DNA of 64,000 nucleotides from an uncultured Collinsella sp. Lineage in GTDB: Bacteria; Actinomycetota; Coriobacteriia; Coriobacteriales; Coriobacteriaceae. The translations under genes were made by a program, and so were the position numbers. The stretch spans positions 53,537 through 117,536 of the forward strand of contig UQPP01000001.1 in the NCBI GenBank assembly GCA_900543025.1, given 5' to 3'. Position 1 is the stretch's first letter. The number at the start of each line of letters is the position of its first letter. The notes beneath the pieces are model-generated. The model was given only the letters and a program-made list of their open reading frames with translations, did not search any database and had not been told where the DNA came from. This document shows positions 1 through 7,494 of this stretch, in pieces.

Positions 1-164
1 ACTCATCGCGGCTCAACGGATTTGTTGATGAGGCGATCGAGATTCTTTCGCAGAGCAAGTGGGCCACGGCGGAGGGCCGGCTCGAGTCCATTCGCCGCGG
101 CCTGGAGCGTCGCGTTATCGAGGTGAATGCTGCTGTTGAAGTGCTTCGACACGTGCGGCGATAA
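1..164 (+). CDS. C-terminal end of an unknown protein (partial)
   Basis: An open frame runs in from the left edge (first full codon at 3) to a TAA at 162-164. The 53 visible residues are rich in Arg, Glu, Leu and Val (for example LESIRRGLERRVIEVN), read like amphipathic helices and have normal codon use for this genome, so this is probably the true end of a gene whose body lies outside the window. It converges on mnmA, with only 8 bp between the two stop codons. No family was recognised. Confidence 0.55.
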   Translation, partial: SSRLNGFVDEAIEILSQSKWATAEGRLESIRRGLERRVIEVNAAVEVLRHVRR

Positions 165-172
165 GCCCGCGG

Positions 173-1273
173 CTACTTAAGCGCGCCGGTCACGGTGCCG
201 CCGCCGAGGACGATGTCGCCGCGATAGATAACGACGGCCTGGCCGGGGGCGATGGCTCGCTGCGGCTCGTCAAAAGTCAGTAGCATTTGTCCGTCGGCGC
301 CACGTGTAAGGGTCGCTGCCTGGTCCTTTTGACGGTAGCGGTACTTGGCGCCCAGGCGAATGCCACCGGCATCGAGCTCTGCCTCCATGCGGTCGGCAGG
401 GGCGCTCCAGATCCAGTCATTGGCCGTGAGCGCTGCGGCCGTCAGGTCCTCGGCCTCGCCCAGATGCACAATGTTGTTGGCGGCATCGACACCCGTTACG
501 TACACGGGATGCGCCATCGCGACGCCCAGGCCCTTGCGCTGGCCAATGGTGTAGCGCAGCGCGCCGTTGTGGCGCCCGACTACACTGCCGTCGCGCCACA
601 CAATGTCGCCCGGTGCGGCGGGATGTCCGCAGCGGCGCTCGATATAGCCCGCGTAGTCGCCGTCCGCGATAAAGCAGATGTCCTCGCTCTCGGCCTTCTT
701 GGCGTTGATGAAGCCCTGCTCGGCGGCAATGCGGCGCACGTCGCGCTCTTTGTCCAGCCCAGCCAGCGGAAAGATCGTGCGTGCCAGACGCTCCTGCGTG
801 AGCGAATACAAAAAGTAGCTTTGGTCCTTCTTGGGGTCCTCGCCACGGTGCAGCCGCCAGGTGCCGTCGGACGCCTGGCTCGTTTTGGCGTAGTGACCTG
901 TGGCGATGTAGTCGCAGCCCATGTCGAGTGCCGCATCGAGCAGCGCGTCAAACTTAATATGGCGGTTGCAGATGATGCACGGATTGGGCGTCAACCCTTC
1001 CTGGTAGGCAGTCACGAAGCGCTCGATAACGTTGCGGTCGAAGGTCTGCTGCAGGTCGAGCACATGGTGGGGTATCCCCAGGCGCTCGGCGACAGCCTTT
1101 GCATCGGCGATGTCGCGGTCGACCTTACTCATGCCCGTGACGGGATCGGGCGCGGGGCAGGTGAGGCGCATGGTGGCGCCGACGCATTCGTAGCCCTGGC
1201 TTTTGAGCAGGTACGCGGTCACGCTGGAATCGACGCCGCCGCTCATGGCGACGAGCACGCGCTTGTTGTGCAT
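173..1273 (-). CDS. mnmA: tRNA-specific 2-thiouridylase MnmA
   Basis: MnmA thiolates U34 of tRNA(Lys), tRNA(Glu) and tRNA(Gln) in the cytoplasm, using ATP and persulfide sulfur passed from a cysteine desulfurase. The 366-residue length is normal. Visible motifs are the PP-loop SGGVDSS (residues 11-17), the catalytic Cys102 in CNRHIKF, the second catalytic Cys200 in ESEDICF, and GCDYIATGHYAK (119-130). The start was set at ATG 1273 because AAGGAG lies 9 bases upstream (1283-1288) and the protein then begins MHNKRVLVAMSGG. An upstream in-frame extension would read through a terminator hairpin. It lies downstream of cysK on the same strand, so two sulfur-handling genes are neighbours, but no desulfurase gene is present here. 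Confidence 0.95.
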   Translation of the reverse strand: MHNKRVLVAMSGGVDSSVTAYLLKSQGYECVGATMRLTCPAPDPVTGMSKVDRDIADAKAVAERLGIPHHVLDLQQTFDRNVIERFVTAYQEGLTPNPCIICNRHIKFDALLDAALDMGCDYIATGHYAKTSQASDGTWRLHRGEDPKKDQSYFLYSLTQERLARTIFPLAGLDKERDVRRIAAEQGFINAKKAESEDICFIADGDYAGYIERRCGHPAAPGDIVWRDGSVVGRHNGALRYTIGQRKGLGVAMAHPVYVTGVDAANNIVHLGEAEDLTAAALTANDWIWSAPADRMEAELDAGGIRLGAKYRYRQKDQAATLTRGADGQMLLTFDEPQRAIAPGQAVVIYRGDIVLGGGTVTGALK

Positions 1274-1301
1274 GGGGAGGTTCTCCTTGGTGGCATGTGG
1301 C

Positions 1302-1341
1302 CAAAAAAGAAAAGCGGCGCGGGAGGCTGGTTCCGCGCCGC
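1302..1341 (-). terminator. Rho-independent terminator between cysK and mnmA
   Basis: On the minus strand a perfect 9-bp stem (GCGGCGCGG, formed by 1333-1341 and 1314-1322) is followed by TTTTCTTTTTT (1302-1313). It would stop transcripts from cysK. It sits only about 28 bases before the mnmA start codon and overlaps the likely mnmA transcription start. Confidence 0.85.
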
Positions 1342-1345
1342 AGAC

Positions 1346-1354
1346 ATTGTAGCA
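1346..1354 (-). promoter_or_regulatory. Candidate extended -10 promoter of mnmA
   Basis: The minus strand reads TGCTACAAT, a TGn-extended -10 close to consensus. No good -35 is visible. A start about 7 bases on would fall inside the 5' arm of the 1302-1341 hairpin, so mnmA transcripts would not carry the full terminator. Confidence 0.4.
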
Positions 1355-1456
1355 AGTTCGGACGTCTCGTGGGACACCCTGATTGGATGGACTCAGACTG
1401 CCGGGAGAGAGAGGAGACCGGCTCGTCCGTGGGCTCAACCTATGGGCGACAGGCCC

Positions 1457-2395
1457 TTAGTCCTGGAAGAGCGCCGTGGACAGGTAGCGCTCGCCGGTGT
1501 CGGCGAGCAGCGCCACGATGGTCTTACCCTCGTTCTCGGGGCGCTTGGCCAGCTGCAGCGCGGCCCACACGGCGGCGCCGGACGAAATGCCCACGAGCAC
1601 GCCCTCCTTGTGGCCCACGGCGCGGCCGGTGGCAAAGGCGTCGTCGTTCTCGACGGGGATGATCTCGTCATAGATCTGGGTGTCGAGGACGTCGGGCACA
1701 AAGCCGGCGCCGATACCCTGGATCTTGTGCGGGCCGGCCTGGCCCTTGGAGAGCACCGGGGAGGTAGCGGGCTCGACGGCGACGACCTGGATCTCGGGGT
1801 TCTGCTCCTTAAGGAACTCGCCCACGCCGGTCACGGTGCCGCCGGTGCCGACGCCGGCGACGAAGATGTCGACCTTGCCGTCGGTGTCATCCCAGATCTC
1901 GGGGCCGGTCGTGGCCTTGTGGATGGCGGGGTTGGCGGGGTTCACAAACTGGCCGGCGATGATGCTGTTGGGCGTCTCCTTCTGCAGTTCCTCGGCCTTG
2001 GCGATGGCGCCCTTCATGCCCTTGGAACCGTCGGTGAGCACGAGCTGTGCGCCATATGCCTGCATAAGCTTGCGGCGTTCGACGGACATAGTCTCGGGCA
2101 TGGTGATGATCACCTTGTAGCCGCGAGCCGCCGCCACCGAGGCGATGCCGACGCCGGTGTTGCCACTCGTGGGCTCGATGATGGTGTAGTCGCCGCCGCG
2201 CACGAGCTTGCCGGCCTTCTCGGCCTCGTCGATCATGTTCTTGGCGACGCGGTCTTTGACGGAGCCGGCGGGGTTGAAGTATTCCAGCTTGACGAGCACG
2301 CGGGCCTTGAGGTCCTCATCGGCCTCAAAGTGAGTGAGCTCCAGAAGCGGAGTGTGGCCGATAAGCTGATCGATGGACGTGTAAACATTGCTCAT
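1457..2395 (-). CDS. cysK: Cysteine synthase (O-acetylserine sulfhydrylase)
   Basis: CysK makes L-cysteine from O-acetylserine and sulfide with PLP in the cytoplasm. The 312-residue protein has the PLP lysine in NPAGSVKDR (Lys47), the substrate loop PTSGNTG (75-81), and the phosphate-binding GTGGTVTGVG. ATG 2395 is preceded by GGAGG. It is divergent from an Rrf2-family regulator across 253 bp. In Bacillus subtilis, CysK is a partner of the Rrf2-type repressor CymR, so a regulatory link between these two neighbours is plausible, but it is an inference. The gene ends in the cysK-mnmA terminator. Confidence 0.95.
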   Translation of the reverse strand: MSNVYTSIDQLIGHTPLLELTHFEADEDLKARVLVKLEYFNPAGSVKDRVAKNMIDEAEKAGKLVRGGDYTIIEPTSGNTGVGIASVAAARGYKVIITMPETMSVERRKLMQAYGAQLVLTDGSKGMKGAIAKAEELQKETPNSIIAGQFVNPANPAIHKATTGPEIWDDTDGKVDIFVAGVGTGGTVTGVGEFLKEQNPEIQVVAVEPATSPVLSKGQAGPHKIQGIGAGFVPDVLDTQIYDEIIPVENDDAFATGRAVGHKEGVLVGISSGAAVWAALQLAKRPENEGKTIVALLADTGERYLSTALFQD

Positions 2396-2459
2396 GGTGA
2401 ACCTCCAAAGTGTTCAAATGACTGGATACCGTGTGGTTTTACGGTGTGTGTAGCAGCGA

Positions 2460-2480
2460 AACCCACAAACCTTATGGGTT
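2460..2480. repeat. Short inverted repeat in the cysK/rrf2 divergent region
   Basis: AACCCA and TGGGTT form a perfect 6-bp inverted repeat spaced by 9 bases, 65-85 bp upstream of the cysK start codon. It could be an operator for the divergent Rrf2 regulator, but it is short enough to be chance. Confidence 0.25.
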
Positions 2481-2584
2481 GTTCGTTTTGCTGTTGGCAA
2501 GCATAGTAGACAGTAAAGCCTAGTAACGCAATAGGAAATAGAAGATTATTACGAGTCGATTAACCATCTTGACCGGAACGGGTA

Positions 2585-2612
2585 TTTTCAAAACCAATTT
2601 TTCGGCTAGAAT
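2585..2612 (+). promoter_or_regulatory. Candidate promoter of the Rrf2 regulator
   Basis: TTTTCA (2585-2590) and TAGAAT (2607-2612) are spaced by 16 bases in a locally AT-rich stretch, 36 bp before the start codon. The match is moderate. Confidence 0.35.
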
Positions 2613-2648
2613 TTCTACGGACTAAATGACCGAAAGGCAGCACTATAC

Positions 2649-3077
2649 ATGTTGGTTTCTACTAAGGGCAGATATGCCCTGCGCGTTATGGTCGACCTAG
2701 CCGAGCACCAGGCGGCCGGTCGCATCCCGCTCAAAGAGATCGCGGCACGCCAGGGGATTTCCGAGAAATATCTGGAGAACATCTTGGCTACGCTCGTCCG
2801 CGCCAATATGCTCTCGGGCATGCGCGGCAAAGGCGGCGGCTATGTGCTCACGCGCCCGCCCGAGCAGTACACGGTGGGCGAGATCTTGCGCCTGACCGAA
2901 GGCAGCCTGGCACCGGTCGCATGCCTGGACGGCGACTGCAAGGGCTGCTCGCGTTCGGATGAGTGCCCCACGCTCGACGTGTGGAAGAACCTGGACAAGC
3001 TCATCAACGACTACCTCGACGGTGTGACGCTCGATCAACTTGTCGCTCCCAACCATGGCTACGACTACGTCATCTAA
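2649..3077 (+). CDS. Rrf2-family transcriptional regulator (IscR/CymR type)
   Basis: A 142-residue dimeric winged-helix repressor. The N-terminus MLVSTKGRYALRVMVDLAEH and the wing GMRGKGGGYVL (58-67) are typical of the family. Cysteines at 92, 97, 100 and 106 lie where IscR-type proteins bind an Fe-S cluster (C-x4-C-x2-C-x5-C here), while the C-terminus (GYDYVI) resembles CymR. The position divergent from cysK suggests control of cysteine synthesis or of Fe-S/sulfur supply. Whether it senses a cluster or works with CysK cannot be decided from sequence. The start at ATG 2649 has only a weak upstream GAAAGG. Confidence 0.9.
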   Translation: MLVSTKGRYALRVMVDLAEHQAAGRIPLKEIAARQGISEKYLENILATLVRANMLSGMRGKGGGYVLTRPPEQYTVGEILRLTEGSLAPVACLDGDCKGCSRSDECPTLDVWKNLDKLINDYLDGVTLDQLVAPNHGYDYVI

Positions 3078-3146
3078 CCCACACCTGCATTTGGGGACGG
3101 GGTGGAAATGGTAGATTTTCTCGCCCTTTGAGACTTGGCAAATAAG

Positions 3147-3183
3147 AAGGCCGCCCATTTTTGCGATGGGCGGCCTTCGTTTT
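3147..3183. terminator. Terminator between rrf2 and the holin-like gene
   Basis: A perfect 12-bp stem (AAGGCCGCCCAT, 3147-3158, with 3166-3177) and a 7-base loop are followed by CGTTTT on the plus strand. The minus strand also has a T-containing tail, so it may serve both convergent genes. Confidence 0.85.
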
Positions 3184-3218
3184 GGGCTGTTGAGACGGAC
3201 ACGGCCGGAATGGCCGTT

Positions 3219-3584
3219 TTAGTCCTCGGCGATGCTGTCGAGGATGCTGCGCGTGATGGACACCAGGATGCTGCCCATAAAGGCCGATCCAAAGCTGGCG
3301 ATGGAGATGCCGACGCCCAGCAGGTTGACCGACAGGTAACTCGCGAGCTCAAGCATAAAGCTGTTGACGACAAGCTGGAAAATGCCCAGCGTAATGATCG
3401 TGAGCGGCAGCGAGATGACCGTGAGGAACGGTTTGACGAACGAATCGACAATGTTCAGGAACAGTCCCACAAAGGCAAAGCAGACCCAGGTCTCGGCAAA
3501 GCCGAAGGGTTGGATACCGGGGACGAGGAACGTGGCGATCGCGATGGCGATCGAGGTGAAGAGCCAGTTAAGCATAAAGCGCAT
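3219..3584 (-). CDS. Phage-holin-like / YvlD-family membrane protein
   Basis: A 121-residue, very hydrophobic protein with about four membrane segments (roughly residues 4-24, 31-52, 57-78 and 87-110) separated by short loops. This matches the widespread chromosomal 'phage holin family 4' (YvlD/DUF360) proteins of Gram-positive bacteria, which are not usually part of prophages; no phage genes are near. AAGGA precedes ATG 3584 at good spacing. It stands alone, convergent with the Rrf2 gene. The function is unknown and lysis is not implied. Confidence 0.75.
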   Translation of the reverse strand: MRFMLNWLFTSIAIAIATFLVPGIQPFGFAETWVCFAFVGLFLNIVDSFVKPFLTVISLPLTIITLGIFQLVVNSFMLELASYLSVNLLGVGISIASFGSAFMGSILVSITRSILDSIAED

Positions 3585-3772
3585 GGCGTGAATCCTTTCT
3601 TGCGCCGGGATTGCTGGCGTCGCGTGAAGCGGCTTACGGCGGCGACCTGGATGGTTGCGCGGGCGCGCCGCGGTGTTTGGGCGCCCATTGTCTCAAATAT
3701 TCGTGGAGCTTACGTGCGCATATGGTTTCTAAACGGCGTTCGTCCTGAAAAACGCGCCGCTGGCAGAGAGTC

Positions 3773-3803
3773 TTGTCGCTTTAGTTTGGTGGTGTGCTAC
3801 ACT
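3773..3803 (+). promoter_or_regulatory. Candidate promoter upstream of the YerC-like gene
   Basis: TTGTCG (3773-3778) and TGC-TACACT (-10 at 3798-3803) lie 19 bases apart; the TGn extension supports the -10. It sits about 50 bp before a short upstream ORF. The rest of the 324-bp stretch 3585-3908 shows no other gene. Confidence 0.45.
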
Positions 3804-3854
3804 GCTACGGGCAAAAGCCACAGGCGTTGCCCTATTGCATAGAACGGGTGAACG

Positions 3855-3905
3855 ATGCCCGATGTCAGTATCAACTTCGATGCCTTTTGGCGGGTTTGGC
3901 GGTGA
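3855..3905 (+). CDS. Possible 16-codon leader ORF with two Trp codons
   Basis: ATG 3855 opens 16 codons that end FWRVWR and stop at TGA 3903-3905, three bases before the start codon of the YerC-like gene. A weak GGGTG precedes the ATG. The Trp codons near the end and the tight spacing would fit a leader peptide or translational coupling, but no attenuator hairpin is visible and the ORF is short enough to be chance. Confidence 0.25.
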   Translation: MPDVSINFDAFWRVWR

Positions 3906-3908
3906 TCG

Positions 3909-4208
3909 ATGAATATCGAGAACATGTTTGACAAGCCTGATGTCAAGCAGCTGGTCCACGCATTTAGCCTTTTGGACGACGAGAAGGATATCCAAGCGTT
4001 TTTGACCGATATCTGCACGCCGCGCGAGATTTGCGACCTTTCTCAGCGTTTGCAGGTTGCGCGCTATTTGGACGAGGGCGAGCCTTATGTTGAGGTTCAG
4101 GCCCGTACCGGCGCTTCGTCCACCACGGTGAGCCGCGTTTCAAAGGCGCTGAACGGCGAGTACGGTGGCTACCGCAAGATCCTCATTAAGTTGGAGGATG
4201 GCGAGTAG
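3909..4208 (+). CDS. TrpR-like YerC/YecD family DNA-binding protein
   Basis: The 99-residue protein belongs to the YerC/YecD branch of the TrpR superfamily. CTPREICDLSQRLQVARYL (36-54) and the recognition-helix region RTGASSTTVSRVSKAL match the family's helix-turn-helix. Such proteins are small dimeric DNA-binding proteins of mostly unknown targets; tryptophan binding is not established for YerC. It stands alone with its own candidate promoter and is followed by a strong terminator. Start ATG 3909 follows GGCGG and may be coupled to the short ORF ending at 3905. Confidence 0.85.
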   Translation: MNIENMFDKPDVKQLVHAFSLLDDEKDIQAFLTDICTPREICDLSQRLQVARYLDEGEPYVEVQARTGASSTTVSRVSKALNGEYGGYRKILIKLEDGE

Positions 4209-4234
4209 GCCAGCGACAACATTGAATTACGAAG

Positions 4235-4260
4235 AACCGTCCCTCCGGGGGCGGTTTTTA
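4235..4260 (+). terminator. Terminator after the YerC-like gene
   Basis: AACCGTCCC and GGGGCGGTT form a 9-bp stem with one T-G pair, followed by TTTTTA, 27 bases after the stop codon. Confidence 0.85.
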
Positions 4261-4392
4261 TATGCCTGCAATCGGCTGGTGCGTTGGGTTCAGGTTGCTT
4301 TGTACCAAAAGATGGAACTGCGGTGGCAATGTGTCCGCTTGGGCGGGTAGGATGGATGCATTGATTATTGCGAACGGTTTGAGCGGAGGACC

Positions 4393-7300
4393 ATGCCTGT
4401 TCGAATCTATACCACCAATGCCGGCACGGATTTGAGCGATGCCGAGTCGGCGCTGCTTACCGACCTTATTGCCCGTCACGGGCGTGCCGTGTTGCTGGCA
4501 CCAACGTTTGCCGAGCTCGATCTGTGCCGTCATGATGCGGCGGAAGCCGGCATTTCGCTGGGTATCGACTACAAGACACCCGCATCGTGGCTTCGCTCGC
4601 TTTGGGAGCTTTTGGGCGACGGGCGCGGTTTCGTCGACAACCTTCAGCGCCAGATGCTGTTCTCGGACATGATCGACCGCCGCGACGACGCCGCTCTGCA
4701 GCCGCTTTCGCGCAGCCAGGGCACAGTGCGCATGCTCGCGCGCATGGCCCGCGACGTGTTGCCGGGCGTTGCGGGGACGGGCGACGAGCGCTGCCGCGAC
4801 GCCGCCGCTCAACCCGAGCCCAAAAGTGACGCCGAGGCCCGCGTGTTCGAGCTGTTGAGCGCCTATGCGAGCGGCTTGGACCGTCGAGACATGGTCGAGC
4901 CCTGCGAAGCCGCCGATATGATGGCAGAAGCCCTGGCGAACAGCCTGCCGGCGTGCGCCCGCGCCGTATGCGTGCGCGGTACCACGTCGTTTACGCACGG
5001 TCTACTCGAGCTGCTGTCTGCCGTGGCGAACAATGGGGGAGAGGTCGTCGCGCTGCTTGCCCGCGAGCAGGCGGCGATGCGCGAGGAGCTTGCCACGGCA
5101 TTTGATGCCCGCGGTGTGCTGTTTGAGATCGCGCCGCTGGGGGAGGACGCCGTCGCGTCTGATGTCGCTTGCGGGGCCGCCGCTCAGCCTGCCTTTATTG
5201 AGGTCGCCGGCCCCCATGCCCGTGCTCATGTCTATGCGGACGCCATCGATAAGTTGGTGAAAGCGCACAAGGAGTCCAAGGCCGATAAAGCTACTGCAAC
5301 GCCCGCCGACCCCGTGCGCGTGCTCGTCGTTTCTGCCCGGGCACCCCAGCTGTTCGGCGAGCTCGCCGCCCGTTTGGCGGCGCGTCACATTGCGGCCGAG
5401 ACGACTGAGTTCACGGCGTTTTCCCAGTCCATCGCGGGCAGGCAGTTTACGGCGCTCGCCAACCTGATCGAGCGTATGAAAGCCGCCGACGAGGGCACCG
5501 CTTCCAAGACTGAGTGGTGGCCCGCGCCGGAGCTTACCGACTGGATCTACAGTCCGCTTTCGGGCGCTGATGCCGTCAATGCCCGTACCTTCGATAAGAA
5601 TATGCGTCTCTCGCGCAGCAAGACTACCGCGGGCGTCAAGAGCCTGCTGCAGAGCGTTCAGGGCCAGGTGAGGGGCGCGCGCAAGGCGACGAGCGACGAT
5701 AACTGGTTTAAGAACGTACCGTGTGTGGTCTCGGACGTGTTCCAGGCGCTGTGGCGTGACAAGCCCGTGACGGCGCTTAAGGCCATGCTTGCCGTTGCCG
5801 AGGCGTTGCCCGATCGCGCTCTAGGCGGCCTTGACGGCCAGGCCCGTCGCCAGGCAGAGACGGCTTTGCTGCGCCATGCCATCGACATCCTTATGAACGA
5901 TGCTCGCGCGCTCGACGTGTCGCAGGCCGCGACCGTGCCGGTTCTCGACGGCGTTCGAACCAAGGTGGACAAGCGCAGTACCGCCTACGATTACGAGACC
6001 TATGAGGTCGATCGCACACCACGAGCACAAGTGCGCTTCGCGTCGCTTGCCGATGCGTCGGTTCTTCGCCCTGGCAGCTACGATGCCGTGCTGTTTGCCG
6101 ATGTCGACCTGGACAGCTATCCGCTTTCGCACGAAGAGGGCCCGCTTGCCACGTTGACAGCCGAGCTGCGCCGCGACGGCGTGTCTTTGGAGCCCGCTGC
6201 CCTGCTGCGCGTGCGCTTTGGCCGTGCGATGCAGGCGGCGAGCGGTCCGGTCGCGCTCGCCCGTGTGACGCACGATCGCCAGGCACGCGAGTGCTACCCG
6301 GCAGCCGTATGGACCGAGCTGTGGGCACATGCCGAGGCCGCTGGCGCTGCCAAGCCCATGCGCGTGGGCGAGGGCGATATCATCGCCGACTTTGATCCCG
6401 CGGCAGGTGAAGGCCTCAAGCGCGAGCGCGTGACCTGTGAAGCCCCTCAGCATCTGAGTGCCGAGGCCGTGCCGTATTTGGTCCTGCGCCGTCGCGATGG
6501 CGAGGGTGAGGACGCGCCGCTCGTGCCGCGTCTGACGTCCGCCTCGCAGATCGAGGCCTATTCGACCTGCCCGCTATGCTGGTTCGTCTCGTACCGCGTG
6601 AAGCCCCAGTCGATCGACGCGGGCTTTGGCAACATGGAAAAGGGCAACTTTGTCCACGACGTGCTGGAGCATCTGCATGCCCGTCTGCCCCAAGAGGGCA
6701 TGGAGCGCGTGACGCCCGAGAATCTGCCGCGCGCACAGGAGCTGCTGCACGAGGTCTTTGACGAGACGTTGGCCGAGCACGCCGGCAAGCGCGGCACGGA
6801 GGGCCCGCTGGTGCCGCTCTCTGCGGTGGAGGAACGCCAGGTGGCCGAGATCTTGCCGCAGCTGGAGGGTGTGCTTGCCTACGAGTCCGAGGCACTTGCC
6901 CCCTTTGCCCCGCGCTACCTGGAGTTCGCCTTCAACGAGCTCAAGGTCGAGTATGCCGGTTGGCCGCTTGGCGGGCGCATCGACCGCGTGGACGTGGACG
7001 CCGAGAATCGTGCCGTGGTGATCGACTACAAGCATCGCACGGGCGTTGAGGAGTTTAAGCTCGCCGACCCCACGGTGCGCGACGAGGAATCGGGCACGGC
7101 GCCCATCGACGATCCGCGCTGGTTGCCACCACATACCCAAACGCTCATCTACGCCCAGGCCATGCGCCGGGCGCTGGATTTGGACACCCGCGCGGCGCTC
7201 TACTTTTCGACCAAGGGCGGCAAGCCGGCGTTGCGCGGTGCCGCGAGCGCCGAGCTGCTCGAGGAAGAGCGCGGCGACGGTCGCATCCCGGGCCTTAAGA

Positions 7301-7491
7301 AAGGTTTCCCCGGCGAGGGTGGCAGCATGGACTTCGACGCCCTGCTCGATCGCGTTGAGGCCGGCATCGCCGAGCGCCTGCGCGAGCTCGAGGCAGGCAA
7401 CGTTGCCGCCGTCGACCCGACGTCGGCTCAGGCCGCGCATGCGCGCTGCTCGTATAACCACGAAGGAACGTTTGTAAGGAGGAACGTGTAG
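4393..7491 (+). CDS. AddB-like PD-(D/E)XK nuclease subunit
   Basis: A 1032-residue protein read as the AddB-like partner of the helicase-nuclease encoded 3 bp downstream. The C-terminal third holds a PD-(D/E)XK nuclease core: SQIEAYSTCPLCWF (Cys726, Cys729), GGRIDRVD (Asp864) and VIDYKH (Asp878, Lys880). The N-terminal two thirds look like a helicase-fold scaffold, but the N-terminus MPVRIYTTNAGTDLSD lacks the GxxGxGKT P-loop found in classical AddB. The C-terminal iron-sulfur cysteines are also reduced to one (Cys1019) instead of the usual three. It therefore probably supplies a nuclease and scaffold, not a motor. GGAGG precedes ATG 4393. Expected role: end resection of double-strand breaks with AddA. 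Confidence 0.8.
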   Translation: MPVRIYTTNAGTDLSDAESALLTDLIARHGRAVLLAPTFAELDLCRHDAAEAGISLGIDYKTPASWLRSLWELLGDGRGFVDNLQRQMLFSDMIDRRDDAALQPLSRSQGTVRMLARMARDVLPGVAGTGDERCRDAAAQPEPKSDAEARVFELLSAYASGLDRRDMVEPCEAADMMAEALANSLPACARAVCVRGTTSFTHGLLELLSAVANNGGEVVALLAREQAAMREELATAFDARGVLFEIAPLGEDAVASDVACGAAAQPAFIEVAGPHARAHVYADAIDKLVKAHKESKADKATATPADPVRVLVVSARAPQLFGELAARLAARHIAAETTEFTAFSQSIAGRQFTALANLIERMKAADEGTASKTEWWPAPELTDWIYSPLSGADAVNARTFDKNMRLSRSKTTAGVKSLLQSVQGQVRGARKATSDDNWFKNVPCVVSDVFQALWRDKPVTALKAMLAVAEALPDRALGGLDGQARRQAETALLRHAIDILMNDARALDVSQAATVPVLDGVRTKVDKRSTAYDYETYEVDRTPRAQVRFASLADASVLRPGSYDAVLFADVDLDSYPLSHEEGPLATLTAELRRDGVSLEPAALLRVRFGRAMQAASGPVALARVTHDRQARECYPAAVWTELWAHAEAAGAAKPMRVGEGDIIADFDPAAGEGLKRERVTCEAPQHLSAEAVPYLVLRRRDGEGEDAPLVPRLTSASQIEAYSTCPLCWFVSYRVKPQSIDAGFGNMEKGNFVHDVLEHLHARLPQEGMERVTPENLPRAQELLHEVFDETLAEHAGKRGTEGPLVPLSAVEERQVAEILPQLEGVLAYESEALAPFAPRYLEFAFNELKVEYAGWPLGGRIDRVDVDAENRAVVIDYKHRTGVEEFKLADPTVRDEESGTAPIDDPRWLPPHTQTLIYAQAMRRALDLDTRAALYFSTKGGKPALRGAASAELLEEERGDGRIPGLKKGFPGEGGSMDFDALLDRVEAGIAERLRELEAGNVAAVDPTSAQAAHARCSYNHEGTFVRRNV

Positions 7492-7494
7492 ACC

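Noticed and set aside
287..2506. Very long open frame (739 codons) on the plus strand across mnmA and cysK
   Set aside because: It is the antisense of two certain genes; its translation is Gly/Ala/Val/His-rich with no family, as expected of an antisense frame in GC-rich DNA.
3219..3584. Holin-like protein as a sign of a prophage
   Set aside because: No phage structural, integrase or lysis genes are near; this family is common as a lone chromosomal gene.
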